Counted from the first letter of the stretch, positions 1-9,312 are shown. The stretch: 28,997 nt of DNA from CAJQND01 sp051010055 (GCA_051010055.1 JBPCVY010000191.1:1-28997); one strand, 5' to 3'. A program made the numbers and translations. Notes: generated from the letters alone by a model not told the origin.

Positions 1-590
1 TCCTTGGCCAGCGCTTCGAACAGCGGAATCGGTTCACGGCCATAACCAACGTCAAGATAGATGAAGCCGAGCTTCTTGTTCTTCAGGCTGCCACCTTCTT
101 CGCTTTTGATGTAGCTGATGACGGCAGAGGCCTGGTCCCAATAGGTTGCAGGCACGTTGAAGGTCCAGGGGAACTTTTCACCCACAGCAGCAGCTGACAG
201 TCCATAGCCCATGGAGAGCACCGGGATCTGGTCTACTGGAGCTTTCGGGATAAGCTGCAAGGTGATGCCGGTTGAGTATGGGTTATAGACAACGGCGCCC
301 TTACCCTTCGTGCTTTCATAGCACTCAACACCCTTCTGGGCCTTATAGCCGGTTTCACATTCTTCAACGACCAGCTTCACGCCACCAATACCACCATCGC
401 GCTCGTTGAGCATGGTGAAATAGTCATGCATGCCATCAGCAATTGGAATGCCAGAACCAGCGAATGCACCGGTGCGGTAGGTCAGGAGCGGAATGTAAAT
501 CGAATCTTCCGCCCAAGCCTTAACGGTCCCGAAACCTGTAACCAGCATTGCCCCAACGGCAACGCTCAGAGCGAGTTTCTTGGAATTCAT
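1..590 (-). CDS. ABC transporter periplasmic binding protein, branched-chain amino-acid type (3' part missing)
   Basis: Reading leftward from ATG at 590, the protein opens with a Lys-containing n-region and a hydrophobic stretch ending at an Ala-rich site (KAWAEDS), a normal Sec signal peptide. The mature start (YIPLLTYRTGAFAGSG...IADGMHDYFTMLNERDGGIGG) is the usual opening of type-I periplasmic binding proteins of the LivJ/LivK class (Peripla_BP_6). About 196 codons are present and the frame is still open at position 1, so roughly half the protein lies outside. A strong ribosome site (GGAGG, 601-605) precedes the start. It is the last visible gene of the liv-like operon, separated from the permease gene by a structured 147-base spacer. 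It would capture the solute in the periplasm and deliver it to LivH/LivM. The substrate could be a branched-chain amino acid, but the linked acyl-CoA ligase makes an organic or aromatic acid equally plausible. Confidence 0.88.
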   Translation of the reverse strand, partial: MNSKKLALSVAVGAMLVTGFGTVKAWAEDSIYIPLLTYRTGAFAGSGIPIADGMHDYFTMLNERDGGIGGVKLVVEECETGYKAQKGVECYESTKGKGAVVYNPYSTGITLQLIPKAPVDQIPVLSMGYGLSAAAVGEKFPWTFNVPATYWDQASAVISYIKSEEGGSLKNKKLGFIYLDVGYGREPIPLFEALAK

Positions 591-594
591 ACTT

Positions 595-737
595 TATTTC
601 CTCCACTGTTATGCACCGGCGACCCGGCGCGATTTGTTCCCTCATTTTTTTGTGTCTGATCAATCCTCCCAGACACTTGCCCTAACGCTACCATTCTTGC
701 GCGAAAGAGCAAAACTCTATTCACATACTGGCCTTGG
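595..737 (-). promoter_or_regulatory. structured livM-to-binding-protein spacer with three hairpins
   Basis: Read on the minus strand, this spacer holds three inverted repeats in series. The first is CATACTG...CAGTATG (724-745), which includes the livM stop codon. The second is GTGTCTG...CAGACAC (652-676, 11-base loop), followed by an A-run. The third is a GC-rich stem GCGCCGG-GTCG-CCGGTGC (613-630, one G-U pair), which sits just ahead of the GGAGG ribosome site at 601-605. None is followed by a clear U-run in the minus direction, so an intrinsic terminator is not well supported. Such stems often protect or process the messenger of the abundant binding protein relative to the permeases. That role is inferred. 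Confidence 0.4.
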
Positions 738-1814
738 TCAGTATGGGAATGGCCACAACCTCAGTTTCTGCTTTGCAATCTGCCACAATCGGGCAAGCCC
801 GTGCGGCTCGACGATCAAGAAGAATATGATCAACGCGCCAACCATCATAAATTGAACATGTTCAACCGTGGCAGCACCAATATCCAATCCAAACATTGTA
901 GGCAGTGCGCGGATGATAATCGGCAAGGTAATGATGAAGGCAGCGCCCATAAACGAGCCGATCAAAGAACCCAGCCCGCCAATGATGATCATAAACAGAA
1001 CCGAGAACGAAACCGTAATGTCGAAGCTTTCAACTTCCGCAGCGCCAAGCCACAAGAACACCATCATGGCGCCGGCCACCCCGCAATAGAACGAGGAAAT
1101 CGAAAAGGCGAGAAGCTTAGCCGGCAACAGGCGGATGCCGATAAGCTGAGCTGCGATATCCATGTCGCGCACCGCCATCCAGGCGCGGCCAAACCGGCCT
1201 CGCACCAGGTTCGAAGCAATCCATGTCATAAAAACCACAATAGACAGGACAACCAGATAACGGGTTACCGGCGTTGCCTGTGCCCCGGTTATCGCAATGT
1301 CGAAAACCCGGCGCGTCGGCACTTCGATGGCGCCGGAATCATTGTAGTTATAAAGCCACGGAATACGGCCAAAACACCATTCAAGGAAGAACTGCGAAGC
1401 AAGGGTTGCCACCGCCAGATAAAAGCCCTTGATACGCAGGCTCGGCAAACCGAACACGAAACCAATGGCCGCTGCGAAAAACCCTGAACACAGAATGACG
1501 AGAATGATGTTGGCGTCCGGGAAAATTGTGGTCAGCTTGTAGCAGGCATATGCCCCGCATCCCATAAAACCGCCAGTACCCAAAGAGAGCTGGCCGGCAT
1601 AACCCGTCAGAATATTCAGCCCTATAGCGGCCAATGCGAAAATAAGTGTCGGCACCATCACCGCATCAAGCCAGAAGGCGTTGAAAGTAAACGGCACGAC
1701 GAGGTACACGAAGGCCAACAGAAGGCAGATGCCGATCACATCCTGCCGGATTGGGAACACCGCCTGGTCGGCGCGGTAACTTGTCTTGAATTGTCCAGCT
1801 TCCCGGTAAAACAT
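738..1814 (-). CDS. livM: ABC transporter permease, LivM type
   Basis: This 358-aa integral inner-membrane protein belongs to the BPD_transp_2 family. It has about nine hydrophobic segments, the LivM-typical GYAGQLSLGTGGF motif after the first segments, and a cytoplasmic ATPase-coupling loop (RGRFGRAWMAVRD...AAQLIG) near residues 205-225. Compared with LivH it has the usual longer N-terminus. The ATG at 1814 has GGAG about ten bases upstream. It follows livH by 12 bases and precedes the binding-protein gene, so it forms half of the membrane channel of this importer. Its stop codon lies inside a hairpin. Family assignment is firm; the transported solute is not determined. Confidence 0.92.
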   Translation of the reverse strand: MFYREAGQFKTSYRADQAVFPIRQDVIGICLLLAFVYLVVPFTFNAFWLDAVMVPTLIFALAAIGLNILTGYAGQLSLGTGGFMGCGAYACYKLTTIFPDANIILVILCSGFFAAAIGFVFGLPSLRIKGFYLAVATLASQFFLEWCFGRIPWLYNYNDSGAIEVPTRRVFDIAITGAQATPVTRYLVVLSIVVFMTWIASNLVRGRFGRAWMAVRDMDIAAQLIGIRLLPAKLLAFSISSFYCGVAGAMMVFLWLGAAEVESFDITVSFSVLFMIIIGGLGSLIGSFMGAAFIITLPIIIRALPTMFGLDIGAATVEHVQFMMVGALIIFFLIVEPHGLARLWQIAKQKLRLWPFPY

Positions 1815-1826
1815 AATGACTGGCTC

Positions 1827-2777
1827 CTACACGCGCTCGATTATCTTTTCGCCAAACAATCCTTGTGGCCGGAACCAAAGGAATATCAGCGCGATGAAGT
1901 AGGGGATCCAGCTTTCAATGCTACCGCCCACCAGCGGCCCCCAGTAAAATTCCGCAAGCTTCTCGGAAATGCCGATAATCAGCCCGCCGACAATTGCCCC
2001 TGGGATGGATGTAAAGCCGCCCAGAATAAGCACCGGCAAGGCTTTCAGCGCCACCACCTCAAGGGCGAACGACACATCAGAACGCGCACCCCACATGATG
2101 CCTGTGGCAAGCGCCACGATGCCGGCGGCAAACCAGACAATCACCCAAATCTGCTGCAGGGTGATGCCGACCGATTGCGCCGCCTGGTGATCGTCCGCCA
2201 CAGCGCGCAACGCCCTGCCAATGCGGGTCTTGGAGAAAAAGATCGCCAGGCACCCCACCATGACGGCGGCCATGATGGCAGCGGAAATGTCGATTTTCTG
2301 CAGCGAGACGAAACCGCCAAAGGCCTCGAAATCGACCGAACCGGAGGGCAGCCCCAATGGTTCGGTAATCATTGTCTTCGGCTCACCGCCGAAGATGATT
2401 TCACCGAGCCCGATCAGGAACGAGTTGAGGCCAATGGTGGCCATGAACAAGATAATGTCCGGCTGGTTCACCAGTTTGCGCAAAACAAACCGCTCAACGG
2501 ACCAGGCAAGCACAAACATAATGCCAATCGACAAAATCAGTGCCAACCATGCCGGCACCCCAAGCGCATACAAGCCAACAAGCGACAGAGCCGAAAACAC
2601 AACCATGATGCCCTGGGCAAAGTTAAACACGCCCGAGGCCTTGAAGATCAGCACAAAACCCAATGCGATCAACGAATATAGGGTTCCCGCAACAAAACCT
2701 TCCCAGATGACCTGCACAAACAGGTCAGGCGCGCTGCCCATCTGGACAAAGGGGTCAATGAAAATATTGTAGAGCAA
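1827..2777 (-). CDS. livH: ABC transporter permease, LivH type
   Basis: This 316-aa inner-membrane permease of the LivH group has the diagnostic GVFNFAQGIMVVFSAL motif near residue 50. Its coupling loop SKTRIGRALRAVADDHQAAQSVGI matches the EAA-like loop that touches the ATPase subunits. Length and predicted helices (about eight) fit the family. The start appears to be TTG at 2777, 15 bases after the livG stop, because the next in-frame ATG (codon 13) would remove residues before the first membrane helix. The upstream GGGAAA is a poor ribosome site, so translation may depend on coupling to livG. It pairs with the LivM protein in the translocation pore. Confidence 0.9.
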   Translation of the reverse strand: MLYNIFIDPFVQMGSAPDLFVQVIWEGFVAGTLYSLIALGFVLIFKASGVFNFAQGIMVVFSALSLVGLYALGVPAWLALILSIGIMFVLAWSVERFVLRKLVNQPDIILFMATIGLNSFLIGLGEIIFGGEPKTMITEPLGLPSGSVDFEAFGGFVSLQKIDISAAIMAAVMVGCLAIFFSKTRIGRALRAVADDHQAAQSVGITLQQIWVIVWFAAGIVALATGIMWGARSDVSFALEVVALKALPVLILGGFTSIPGAIVGGLIIGISEKLAEFYWGPLVGGSIESWIPYFIALIFLWFRPQGLFGEKIIERV

Positions 2778-2792
2778 TTTCCCGGTTTCCCC

Positions 2793-3593
2793 CTAGTGCG
2801 CCACGCCAAGATAGGCGTCGATAACATTTTGATTGGCTTTCACTTCGTCGGGAACGCCATCAGCGATTTTCTTGCCATAGTCCAAAACCATCACCCGGTC
2901 TGAAAGATCCATGACCACGCCCATGTCATGTTCGATCAAGGCGATGGTGGTGCCGAACTGATCGTTCACATCGAGCACAAACCGCGACATATCTTCTTTT
3001 TCTTCCAGGTTCATCCCGGCCATAGGCTCATCGAGAAGCAGAAGATCTGGTTCCATCGCCAAGGCGCGGCCAAGCTCAACGCGTTTTTGCAAACCATAGG
3101 GAAGCCGGCCGACGGGTGTGCGCCGAATGGATTGGATTTCAAGGAAATCAATGATTTCCTCGACCCTGTAGCGGTGCTCCAGCTCTTCTTTTTCGGCTGG
3201 TCCAAAACGGAAAAGGTGCCAGAAAAGGCCAGTGTGCATTTTCAGTGTCCGCCCGGTCATAATATTGTCCAGGGTCGACATGCCCCGGAACAGGGCAACG
3301 TTCTGGAATGTTCGGGCAATACCGGTTGAAGCTGCCTCGTGGGGGCGCATTCTGGAGCGCACATTTCCCTTGAAGGTAATCTCGCCTTCCTGCGGGTGGT
3401 AGAACCCGTTGATGACATTAAGCATCGATGTCTTGCCGGCACCGTTCGGGCCGATGATGGCGCGTATTTCGCCCTTCCTTATATCGAAGGAGACATTTTG
3501 AATCGCTTTTACGCCGCCAAATGACAACGAAATATCGTGGACGTCGAGAATAATATCTCCGGGCGCCGGGACAGGCTTGGTTTCTGCGCTCAT
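2793..3593 (-). CDS. livG: ABC transporter ATP-binding protein, LivG type
   Basis: A 266-aa ATPase subunit. It shows Walker A GPNGAGKTS (residues 48-56), a Q-loop (FQN at about 96-98), a LivG-style signature LPYGLQKRVE (about 164-173, replacing the classical LSGGQ), Walker B LLLLDEP (184-190) and a switch histidine in EHDMGV (H222). The C-terminal AYLGVAH end is typical of LivG. The ATG at 3593 overlaps the stop of the upstream acyl-CoA ligase by four bases (ATGA), so the two are translationally coupled. These importers normally need a LivF partner. None is seen in the window, so it should lie to the left of the binding-protein gene or elsewhere. Confidence 0.92.
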   Translation of the reverse strand: MSAETKPVPAPGDIILDVHDISLSFGGVKAIQNVSFDIRKGEIRAIIGPNGAGKTSMLNVINGFYHPQEGEITFKGNVRSRMRPHEAASTGIARTFQNVALFRGMSTLDNIMTGRTLKMHTGLFWHLFRFGPAEKEELEHRYRVEEIIDFLEIQSIRRTPVGRLPYGLQKRVELGRALAMEPDLLLLDEPMAGMNLEEKEDMSRFVLDVNDQFGTTIALIEHDMGVVMDLSDRVMVLDYGKKIADGVPDEVKANQNVIDAYLGVAH

Positions 3594-5569
3594 TCGGCGG
3601 CCTCGCGCTGGTTGGTGTCTGCATGAAGGTTCATGTCACGGATTTCGATATCGCCCTCAAGAATGCCGCGGCGGCCATCTTCAAATGTGACATCGGTCTT
3701 TATTTTCTGCCGGTTTTTCTTGAGATCATAAAGCGCCTTTACAAGCGGTGCGTATCGATCCGACACAAGCGACCGGCGCACTTTGTTGGTGCGGGTAATC
3801 TCACCATCATCGGGATCAAGTTCCTTGTGCAAAATCAAAAATCGTTTGATTTGTGCACCGGCAAGGCCCGGCTCATGGGCGAGCTCGCGATTGACCTCGT
3901 CCACGTGGTTTTCGATCATTTTGTAAACGTCAGGATTGGCGGCAAGCTCTTGATAGCTCGCATAGTTCACATTGTGCCGCTCGGCCCAGCTGCCGACAGC
4001 TGTTAAATCGATATTCACGAACGCAGTCACATTGTCCCGGCCATGGCCAAAGGCAACCACTTCCTTAACGTTCGGGAAGAACTTGAGCTTGTTCTCGATA
4101 TATTTCGGCGGAAACAATGTGCCATCTTTCAATTTTCCAACATCCTTGGCCCGATCGATAATCTTCAGATGACCTGTTTCATCAAAAATGCCGGCATCGC
4201 CTGAGCGCACCCAATTGTCTTTGGTCTTGGTTTCCTCGGTAGCTTCCGGATTTTTGAAATATTCCTGAAAAACACCGGGTGAACGGTAGAGTACCTCACC
4301 GGACTTTTCATCGATTTTGATTTCAACCCCAGGCGCCGGCTTGCCAACGGTGTCGGCGCGGATTTCACCATCAGGCTGGGCGGTGACGTAAACGCTGGCT
4401 TCAGTCTGGCCGTAAAGTTGTTTCAGGTTCAAACCCAGTGAGCGGTAAAACCGGAATATCTCCGGGCCAATCGCCTCACCGGCGGTATAGCCAACCCTCA
4501 GCCGGGTGAACCCCATACGGTTCTTAAGCGGGCCATAGACCAGAAGTTCACCAAGCCAATAAAGAAGCTTGTCTGTGAACGCGACGCTTTCGCCGTTGAG
4601 AATTGGCTCACCCACATTGCGCGCATGGGCCATGAAGTAGTCGAACATTTTCTTTTTCAGCTTACCGGCATCTTCCATCTGTACCATGATGACGGTGAGC
4701 AGGGTTTCAAAAACCCGCGGGGTGGCGAAAAAGTATGTTGGCGCAATTTCGCGGCGGTCATCAATCGCTGTTTCCGGGCTTTCGGGACAGTTCACGCAAT
4801 AACCCGCGCAAAATGCCTGGCCGATGGAGAAAATATGATCACCCACCCACGCCATCGGCATGTAAGCAACGGTTTCTTCCAGTTCGTTCAGGCTATCAAA
4901 CTCGTTACCGTTTCGTGCGGAGATGACGATATTGTCCTGGCTCAGTACCACTCCCTTGGGCGCACCGGTTGTGCCTGATGTGTAAAGCATGATTGCCACA
5001 TCAGAGCCCGAGCCTTTGCCGATTTCCTCAAGCCAGGCGGAACCTGCGCCGTCTGCGAGGGCCTTGCGGCCGAGCTCCTGAATGGTCTCGAAAGAGTGCA
5101 ATTGTGTCTTGTCATACTTCTGCAAGCCGCGTTCTTCATCATAGATGATGTGGTTCAAACCCTCATAGGTTTCGGAAATCTCCAGAACCTTGTCGACCTG
5201 CTCCTGATTTTCCACCACGGCAAAGCTGACGCCGGCATGGTCGAAAACAAACCCCATCTCTTCAGCAACAGAATCCTGGTAGACGGGAACCGGAACCGCA
5301 CCCACCGCCTGGGCGGCAACCATGGCCCAGTAAAGCCGTGGACGGTTGTCGCCAACAATGGCGACCTTGTCCCCGCGCTTCAACCCGATTACCGTGAACC
5401 CCACGGAAAGTGCGCGAATTTCATCAAGCGCATCCGCCCAAGTCCACGTTTGCCAAATTCCGAAGTTTTTCTCGCGCATTGACGGCCTGTCGGCAAACTT
5501 CTCTGCATTGCGCAAAAGTATTTTAGGTAAGGTGTCTTCGGCCGTGTTGGCCGCTACCCCAGAATTCAC
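3590..5569 (-). CDS. AMP-forming acyl-CoA synthetase (FadD/FACS-like)
   Basis: An ANL-superfamily enzyme of about 659 aa that would activate a carboxylic acid to its CoA thioester through an acyl-adenylate. It shows the P-loop-like TSGTTGAPKGVVLSQ, the motif YGQTEAS, and RSGDAGIFDETGHLKIIDRAKD followed by GTLFPPKYIENKLK, as in long-chain-type FACS. Length fits that group. The frame is open to GTG 5584, but GTG 5569 has GAGGGAG six bases upstream and is the better start (MNSGVAANTAEDTLPK). It is the first gene of the liv-like operon and overlaps livG by four bases, suggesting that an imported acid is activated on entry. Chain length or aromatic specificity cannot be read from the sequence. Confidence 0.88.
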   Translation of the reverse strand: MNSGVAANTAEDTLPKILLRNAEKFADRPSMREKNFGIWQTWTWADALDEIRALSVGFTVIGLKRGDKVAIVGDNRPRLYWAMVAAQAVGAVPVPVYQDSVAEEMGFVFDHAGVSFAVVENQEQVDKVLEISETYEGLNHIIYDEERGLQKYDKTQLHSFETIQELGRKALADGAGSAWLEEIGKGSGSDVAIMLYTSGTTGAPKGVVLSQDNIVISARNGNEFDSLNELEETVAYMPMAWVGDHIFSIGQAFCAGYCVNCPESPETAIDDRREIAPTYFFATPRVFETLLTVIMVQMEDAGKLKKKMFDYFMAHARNVGEPILNGESVAFTDKLLYWLGELLVYGPLKNRMGFTRLRVGYTAGEAIGPEIFRFYRSLGLNLKQLYGQTEASVYVTAQPDGEIRADTVGKPAPGVEIKIDEKSGEVLYRSPGVFQEYFKNPEATEETKTKDNWVRSGDAGIFDETGHLKIIDRAKDVGKLKDGTLFPPKYIENKLKFFPNVKEVVAFGHGRDNVTAFVNIDLTAVGSWAERHNVNYASYQELAANPDVYKMIENHVDEVNRELAHEPGLAGAQIKRFLILHKELDPDDGEITRTNKVRRSLVSDRYAPLVKALYDLKKNRQKIKTDVTFEDGRRGILEGDIEIRDMNLHADTNQREAAE

Positions 5570-5640
5570 AGCGCGCTCCCTCACTCTTCCCCAAAACCTT
5601 CACGCCAGTCCCGGCGCTTTCAGGTTATTGCCACTCGATT

Positions 5641-5676
5641 ATGATACGAAGTTGTATTGTTTTTCGGCAATCGTAT
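5641..5676 (-). promoter_or_regulatory. candidate promoter and inverted repeat ahead of the acyl-CoA synthetase operon
   Basis: On the minus strand TTGCCG (5665-5670) and TATCAT (5641-5646) are separated by 18 bases, a reasonable sigma-70-like pair about 70-75 bases ahead of the GTG at 5569. Overlapping it is an inverted repeat ATACGA (5644-5649) / TCGTAT (5671-5676). Promoter activity and operator function are inferred from spacing only. The rest of the 5570-5770 gap is AT-rich, with no further gene and no clear terminator for the upstream oxidoreductase. Confidence 0.35.
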
Positions 5677-5770
5677 ATCACAAAACTTTCAAGGGTTTTC
5701 CATATACTTTCAGATAACAGGAAATGCAATGGCAGCTAACATCGCTATAGAGAAAGCAATATCTTTATTC

Positions 5771-8700
5771 TTATTCAGCCGCCTGCCTGACAACAACATT
5801 CCGTCCCGCGCGATAGGCTTTCAAAAGCTCTTCTTCCTGCTCTTTCACCCCAGCGATATGCTTTTCTTTTACATGGCCAAATCCACGGATTTGCTCCGGT
5901 AGAGAGGCAATTTCCGCAGCCAGGGAAATGTTCGCCGGCTTCAGTTTTTCAAGCAGTTCATCCATCTGGTTCTCATAACCGGTGATGAGCGCGCGCTCGG
6001 TTTTGCGCTCAGCTGAATAACCGAACGGATCGAACATAGTTCCACGGAGCCATTTGAAGTTCGACAGGACTTTGAACGCGGTCATCATCCACGGGCCGAA
6101 CTCTTTTTTCATGAGATGGCCCGTTGCCGGGTCGCGCCGGGCAAACAGGGGCGGGGCAAGGTGATGCTTGATTTTATAATCACCAGTGAACCGCGCGGCC
6201 ACCGCCCGGGAGAAACCGGCGCTGGTGAAAAGCCGGGCCACTTCATACTCGTCCTTATAGGCCATCAGTTTGAAGCCGTAACGCGCCACCGTCTTGGCCA
6301 GTTCTTCCGAACCAGCCTTGATTTCACTTTCACGCGCACGCACTTTTTCCACCAGCGCGCTGTAACGATCCGCATAGGCGGCGTTCTGATAGTCGGTCAG
6401 GAACTCCACCCTGCGGGCAATCATCTCATCAAGGCTTTTCGAGGCGTGATGGCTCTTGGTCAGCTCTGTTTCATCGCCAACTGTGCGCTCTGCGACGATT
6501 TTTTCGACCGCCTTCAGATTGTGCGCAGCCCGACGGCCCCATTCAAACGACTTGAGGTTCATTTCGATCGCAACACCGTTCATGGTGATGGCCTGCTCAA
6601 TCGCTTCACGGCTCACCGGAAGCCGGCCCCTCTGCCACGCAAAGCCAAGAGTGAACATGTTGGCCGCGATGGAATCGCCCATCAGCGCCGTTGCGATGCG
6701 TGTTGCGTTGACAAAGTCGGTGGCCTTCGGCCCGGTGCGCGCTTCGATTGAAAGACGCAGCTCATCACCGGGCAACTTGTAATCTGCATCCTGGGTGAAC
6801 ATGGCGGGCATGGTCTCGAAATCATTGACCACTGCCTTGGTGCGCCCCTTTCCAACTGCAGCAAGGTTATGCTCTGCAGCCGACGTTACCAAATCACAGC
6901 CCAATAAAAGATCAGCGCCACCGGCGGCAACACGGATAGAGGCAATATCATCGGGCTGGGCTGCAATTTTCAGGTGGGAGACAACCGCGCCATTCTTTTG
7001 AGACAAGCCGGCCATGTCGATGATGCCCGCACCTTTTTCTTCAAGGTGCGCCGCCATGGCGATGATTTGACCGACAGTCACAACCCCGGTGCCGCCAATA
7101 CCGGTGACCAGTATTGACCAGGGTGTGTCAAGCGTCGGCAGTTCCGGCTCAGGCAGAACCTCAAACACCGGCACGTCAATAATTTTCGCCTTTGCATCGG
7201 GCTTTTTCAGCTCGCCACCTTCAATGGTGACAAAGCTGGGGCAAAATCCATTCAGGCAGGAATAGTCTTTGTTACAAGACGACTGATCGATGCGCCGCTT
7301 GCGGCCGAATTCGGTTTCAACGGGCTGTATGGCGACACAGTTTGATTTAGCCCCGCAATCACCACACCCTTCGCACACGAGCTCGTTGATGAACACGCGC
7401 TTGGCCGGGTCGGGAAATGTGCCACGCTTTCTGCGCCTGCGTTTTTCTGCAGCACAGGTCTGGTCGTAAATCAGAACGGAAACACCCTCGGTGTTCATCA
7501 GCTCCTTTTGCAGCGATTGAATTTCACGCCGGTGGTGGAATGTTGTGAACGGCGGGAAGACGGCATTCGATGGGTATTTGTCCGGCTCGTCAGAGACAAT
7601 GGCAATGCATTTTACCCCTTCAGCTGCAACCTGCATCGCAATACCCGGCACGGTGAGCGGGCCTTCATGAGCCTGGCCGCCGGTCATGGCGACAGCGTCG
7701 TTGTAGAGAATTTTGTATGTGATTGTCGCCCCGGCGGCGACGGTTGCCCGCAATGCCAGAATGCCGGAATGATTGTAGGTGCCGTCCCCCAGGTTCTGGA
7801 ATACATGCTTGCGTTTTGAGAAGTGGCACTCGCCGATCCAATTGGCCCCTTCGCCGCCCATCTGGGTTGTGCCTTCCGTATTGCGGTCGCCCACATATTG
7901 CGCCATCCAGTGGCAGCCAATACCGGCATAGCCGCGCCCGCCTTCCGGCAGAACAGTGGATGAATTGTGCGGGCAGCCTGCGCAGAAGTAAGGAATGCGT
8001 GTCGCCACCTCACTAAGGTTAGACAGCGCATTTTGCGCCGCCTTAAGCCGGCGCGCAGCTTTCTCGATGCCGGCATCCTTGTGGGTTTTCAAAATTCGCT
8101 TGGCAAGCTCGATGGCGATTACGTTGGTATCCAACGCCCCATGGGCCACGAAAAGAGGTTTGCCGGTTTCATCGCGTTTGCCAATGATTGCTGCGGCATC
8201 TTTCCGCCCATAAAGCTGCTCTTTGATTTGTGTTTCAAGAAGTGAGCGCTTTTCCTCGACCACGATTATCAAATCGAGGCCTTTGGCGAACTTCTCGATA
8301 ATTTCTGGATCAAGCGGCCAGACCATGCCCACCTTCAGGAGCCGGATGCCAATTTTCGATGTTGCCACCTCGTCGATGCCAAGCTCATCAAATGCCTGGC
8401 GCACATCCAAATAACTCTTGCCTGCCGTCACGATGCCAATCTTGGGCGCGCGCCCGCCAGAAAGAACAATGTTGTTGAGCCCGTTTACCCGGGCGAATGC
8501 GGTGGCGGCAAAACGTTTATGGGTGTGCATACGCACTTCTTGCTCATGCCTGTCATCCCATGGCCGGATATTGAGGCCGCCTTCCGGCATGGTGAAGTCT
8601 TTCGGCATCTTGATCTTTATGCGATCAAGAGAGCCGTCGACCACGGCGGTTGATTCAATATTGTCGTGAATGCTTTTCAGGCCCACCCAACAACCGCAAT

Positions 8701-9274
8701 AGCGCGAGAGAGCCCAGCCGAGTATCCCGTAGTCCAAAATCTCCTGAACACCGGCAGGGTTCAGCACCGGCATCATGGCATCCATGAGCGCAAACTCTGA
8801 GTGATGGGGAACGGTTGAACTTTCAGCGGTATGGTCATCGCCCATCAAGACCAGAACACCACCATGCTTCGAGGTACCGGCGGCATTGGCGTGCTTGAAG
8901 GGATCGCCCGATCTGTCGAGCCCCGGCCCCTTGCCGTACCAGATGCAATAAACGCCGTCATAGGCGCCTTCGCCGCGCATTTCCGCCTGTTGCGCACCCC
9001 AAATGGCGGTGGCGGCCAGGTCTTCGTTAAGCCCGGGCTCAAAAACCACATTATAGTTGGAAAGATATTTGGCAGCGCGCAGGAAGTTCAAGTCTACCGT
9101 ACCCACGGGAGAGCCGCGATAACCGGAAACATAGCCTGCGGTGTTCAGACCTTCAGCCCGGTCACGTTCATGCTGCATCATGGTCAGCCGAACAACCGCC
9201 TGGACGCCGGAAATAAGTATCTGCTGCTTCGAAAGATCGAATTTATCGTCGAGTGTTACGTCATGGAGTTTCAT
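5771..9274 (-). CDS. indolepyruvate ferredoxin oxidoreductase, fused alpha-beta-gamma form
   Basis: This 1167-aa cytoplasmic enzyme would oxidatively decarboxylate aryl-pyruvates (from Trp, Phe, Tyr) or related 2-oxoacids to acyl-CoA with ferredoxin as acceptor. The N-terminal pyrimidine-binding part is at about 15-400. A Cys-containing CAGCPHN motif at 431-437 is followed by a thiamine-diphosphate domain with GDGTYNHSG (496-504). A ferredoxin-like segment follows (C634, C637, C640, C646 and C667, C673, C678), then the gamma domain beginning ILVTGIGGTGVV (721-732) and a long C-terminal extension. The length and order fit the single-chain proteobacterial IorAB fusion. The ATG at 9274 has AAGGAAAG just upstream. 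It lies 95 bases downstream of an acyl-CoA dehydrogenase on the same strand, which could use the CoA ester produced. The true substrate may also be branched-chain 2-oxoacids. Confidence 0.9.
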   Translation of the reverse strand: MKLHDVTLDDKFDLSKQQILISGVQAVVRLTMMQHERDRAEGLNTAGYVSGYRGSPVGTVDLNFLRAAKYLSNYNVVFEPGLNEDLAATAIWGAQQAEMRGEGAYDGVYCIWYGKGPGLDRSGDPFKHANAAGTSKHGGVLVLMGDDHTAESSTVPHHSEFALMDAMMPVLNPAGVQEILDYGILGWALSRYCGCWVGLKSIHDNIESTAVVDGSLDRIKIKMPKDFTMPEGGLNIRPWDDRHEQEVRMHTHKRFAATAFARVNGLNNIVLSGGRAPKIGIVTAGKSYLDVRQAFDELGIDEVATSKIGIRLLKVGMVWPLDPEIIEKFAKGLDLIIVVEEKRSLLETQIKEQLYGRKDAAAIIGKRDETGKPLFVAHGALDTNVIAIELAKRILKTHKDAGIEKAARRLKAAQNALSNLSEVATRIPYFCAGCPHNSSTVLPEGGRGYAGIGCHWMAQYVGDRNTEGTTQMGGEGANWIGECHFSKRKHVFQNLGDGTYNHSGILALRATVAAGATITYKILYNDAVAMTGGQAHEGPLTVPGIAMQVAAEGVKCIAIVSDEPDKYPSNAVFPPFTTFHHRREIQSLQKELMNTEGVSVLIYDQTCAAEKRRRRKRGTFPDPAKRVFINELVCEGCGDCGAKSNCVAIQPVETEFGRKRRIDQSSCNKDYSCLNGFCPSFVTIEGGELKKPDAKAKIIDVPVFEVLPEPELPTLDTPWSILVTGIGGTGVVTVGQIIAMAAHLEEKGAGIIDMAGLSQKNGAVVSHLKIAAQPDDIASIRVAAGGADLLLGCDLVTSAAEHNLAAVGKGRTKAVVNDFETMPAMFTQDADYKLPGDELRLSIEARTGPKATDFVNATRIATALMGDSIAANMFTLGFAWQRGRLPVSREAIEQAITMNGVAIEMNLKSFEWGRRAAHNLKAVEKIVAERTVGDETELTKSHHASKSLDEMIARRVEFLTDYQNAAYADRYSALVEKVRARESEIKAGSEELAKTVARYGFKLMAYKDEYEVARLFTSAGFSRAVAARFTGDYKIKHHLAPPLFARRDPATGHLMKKEFGPWMMTAFKVLSNFKWLRGTMFDPFGYSAERKTERALITGYENQMDELLEKLKPANISLAAEIASLPEQIRGFGHVKEKHIAGVKEQEEELLKAYRAGRNVVVRQAAE

Positions 9275-9312
9275 GACTTTCCTTTTCTTGCCGTTTCCCC
9301 CGACTCTATTAG

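Noticed and set aside
801..1487. Plus-strand open frame (228 codons) over the livM-like gene
   Set aside because: Shadow of the membrane protein on the other strand, with no recognisable domain and no ribosome site.
1791..2681. Long plus-strand open frame (296 codons) opposite the livH-like gene
   Set aside because: Its translation is low-complexity, rich in His, Arg, Asn and Gln, with no motif, while the minus strand encodes an unmistakable permease. It is a codon-bias shadow.
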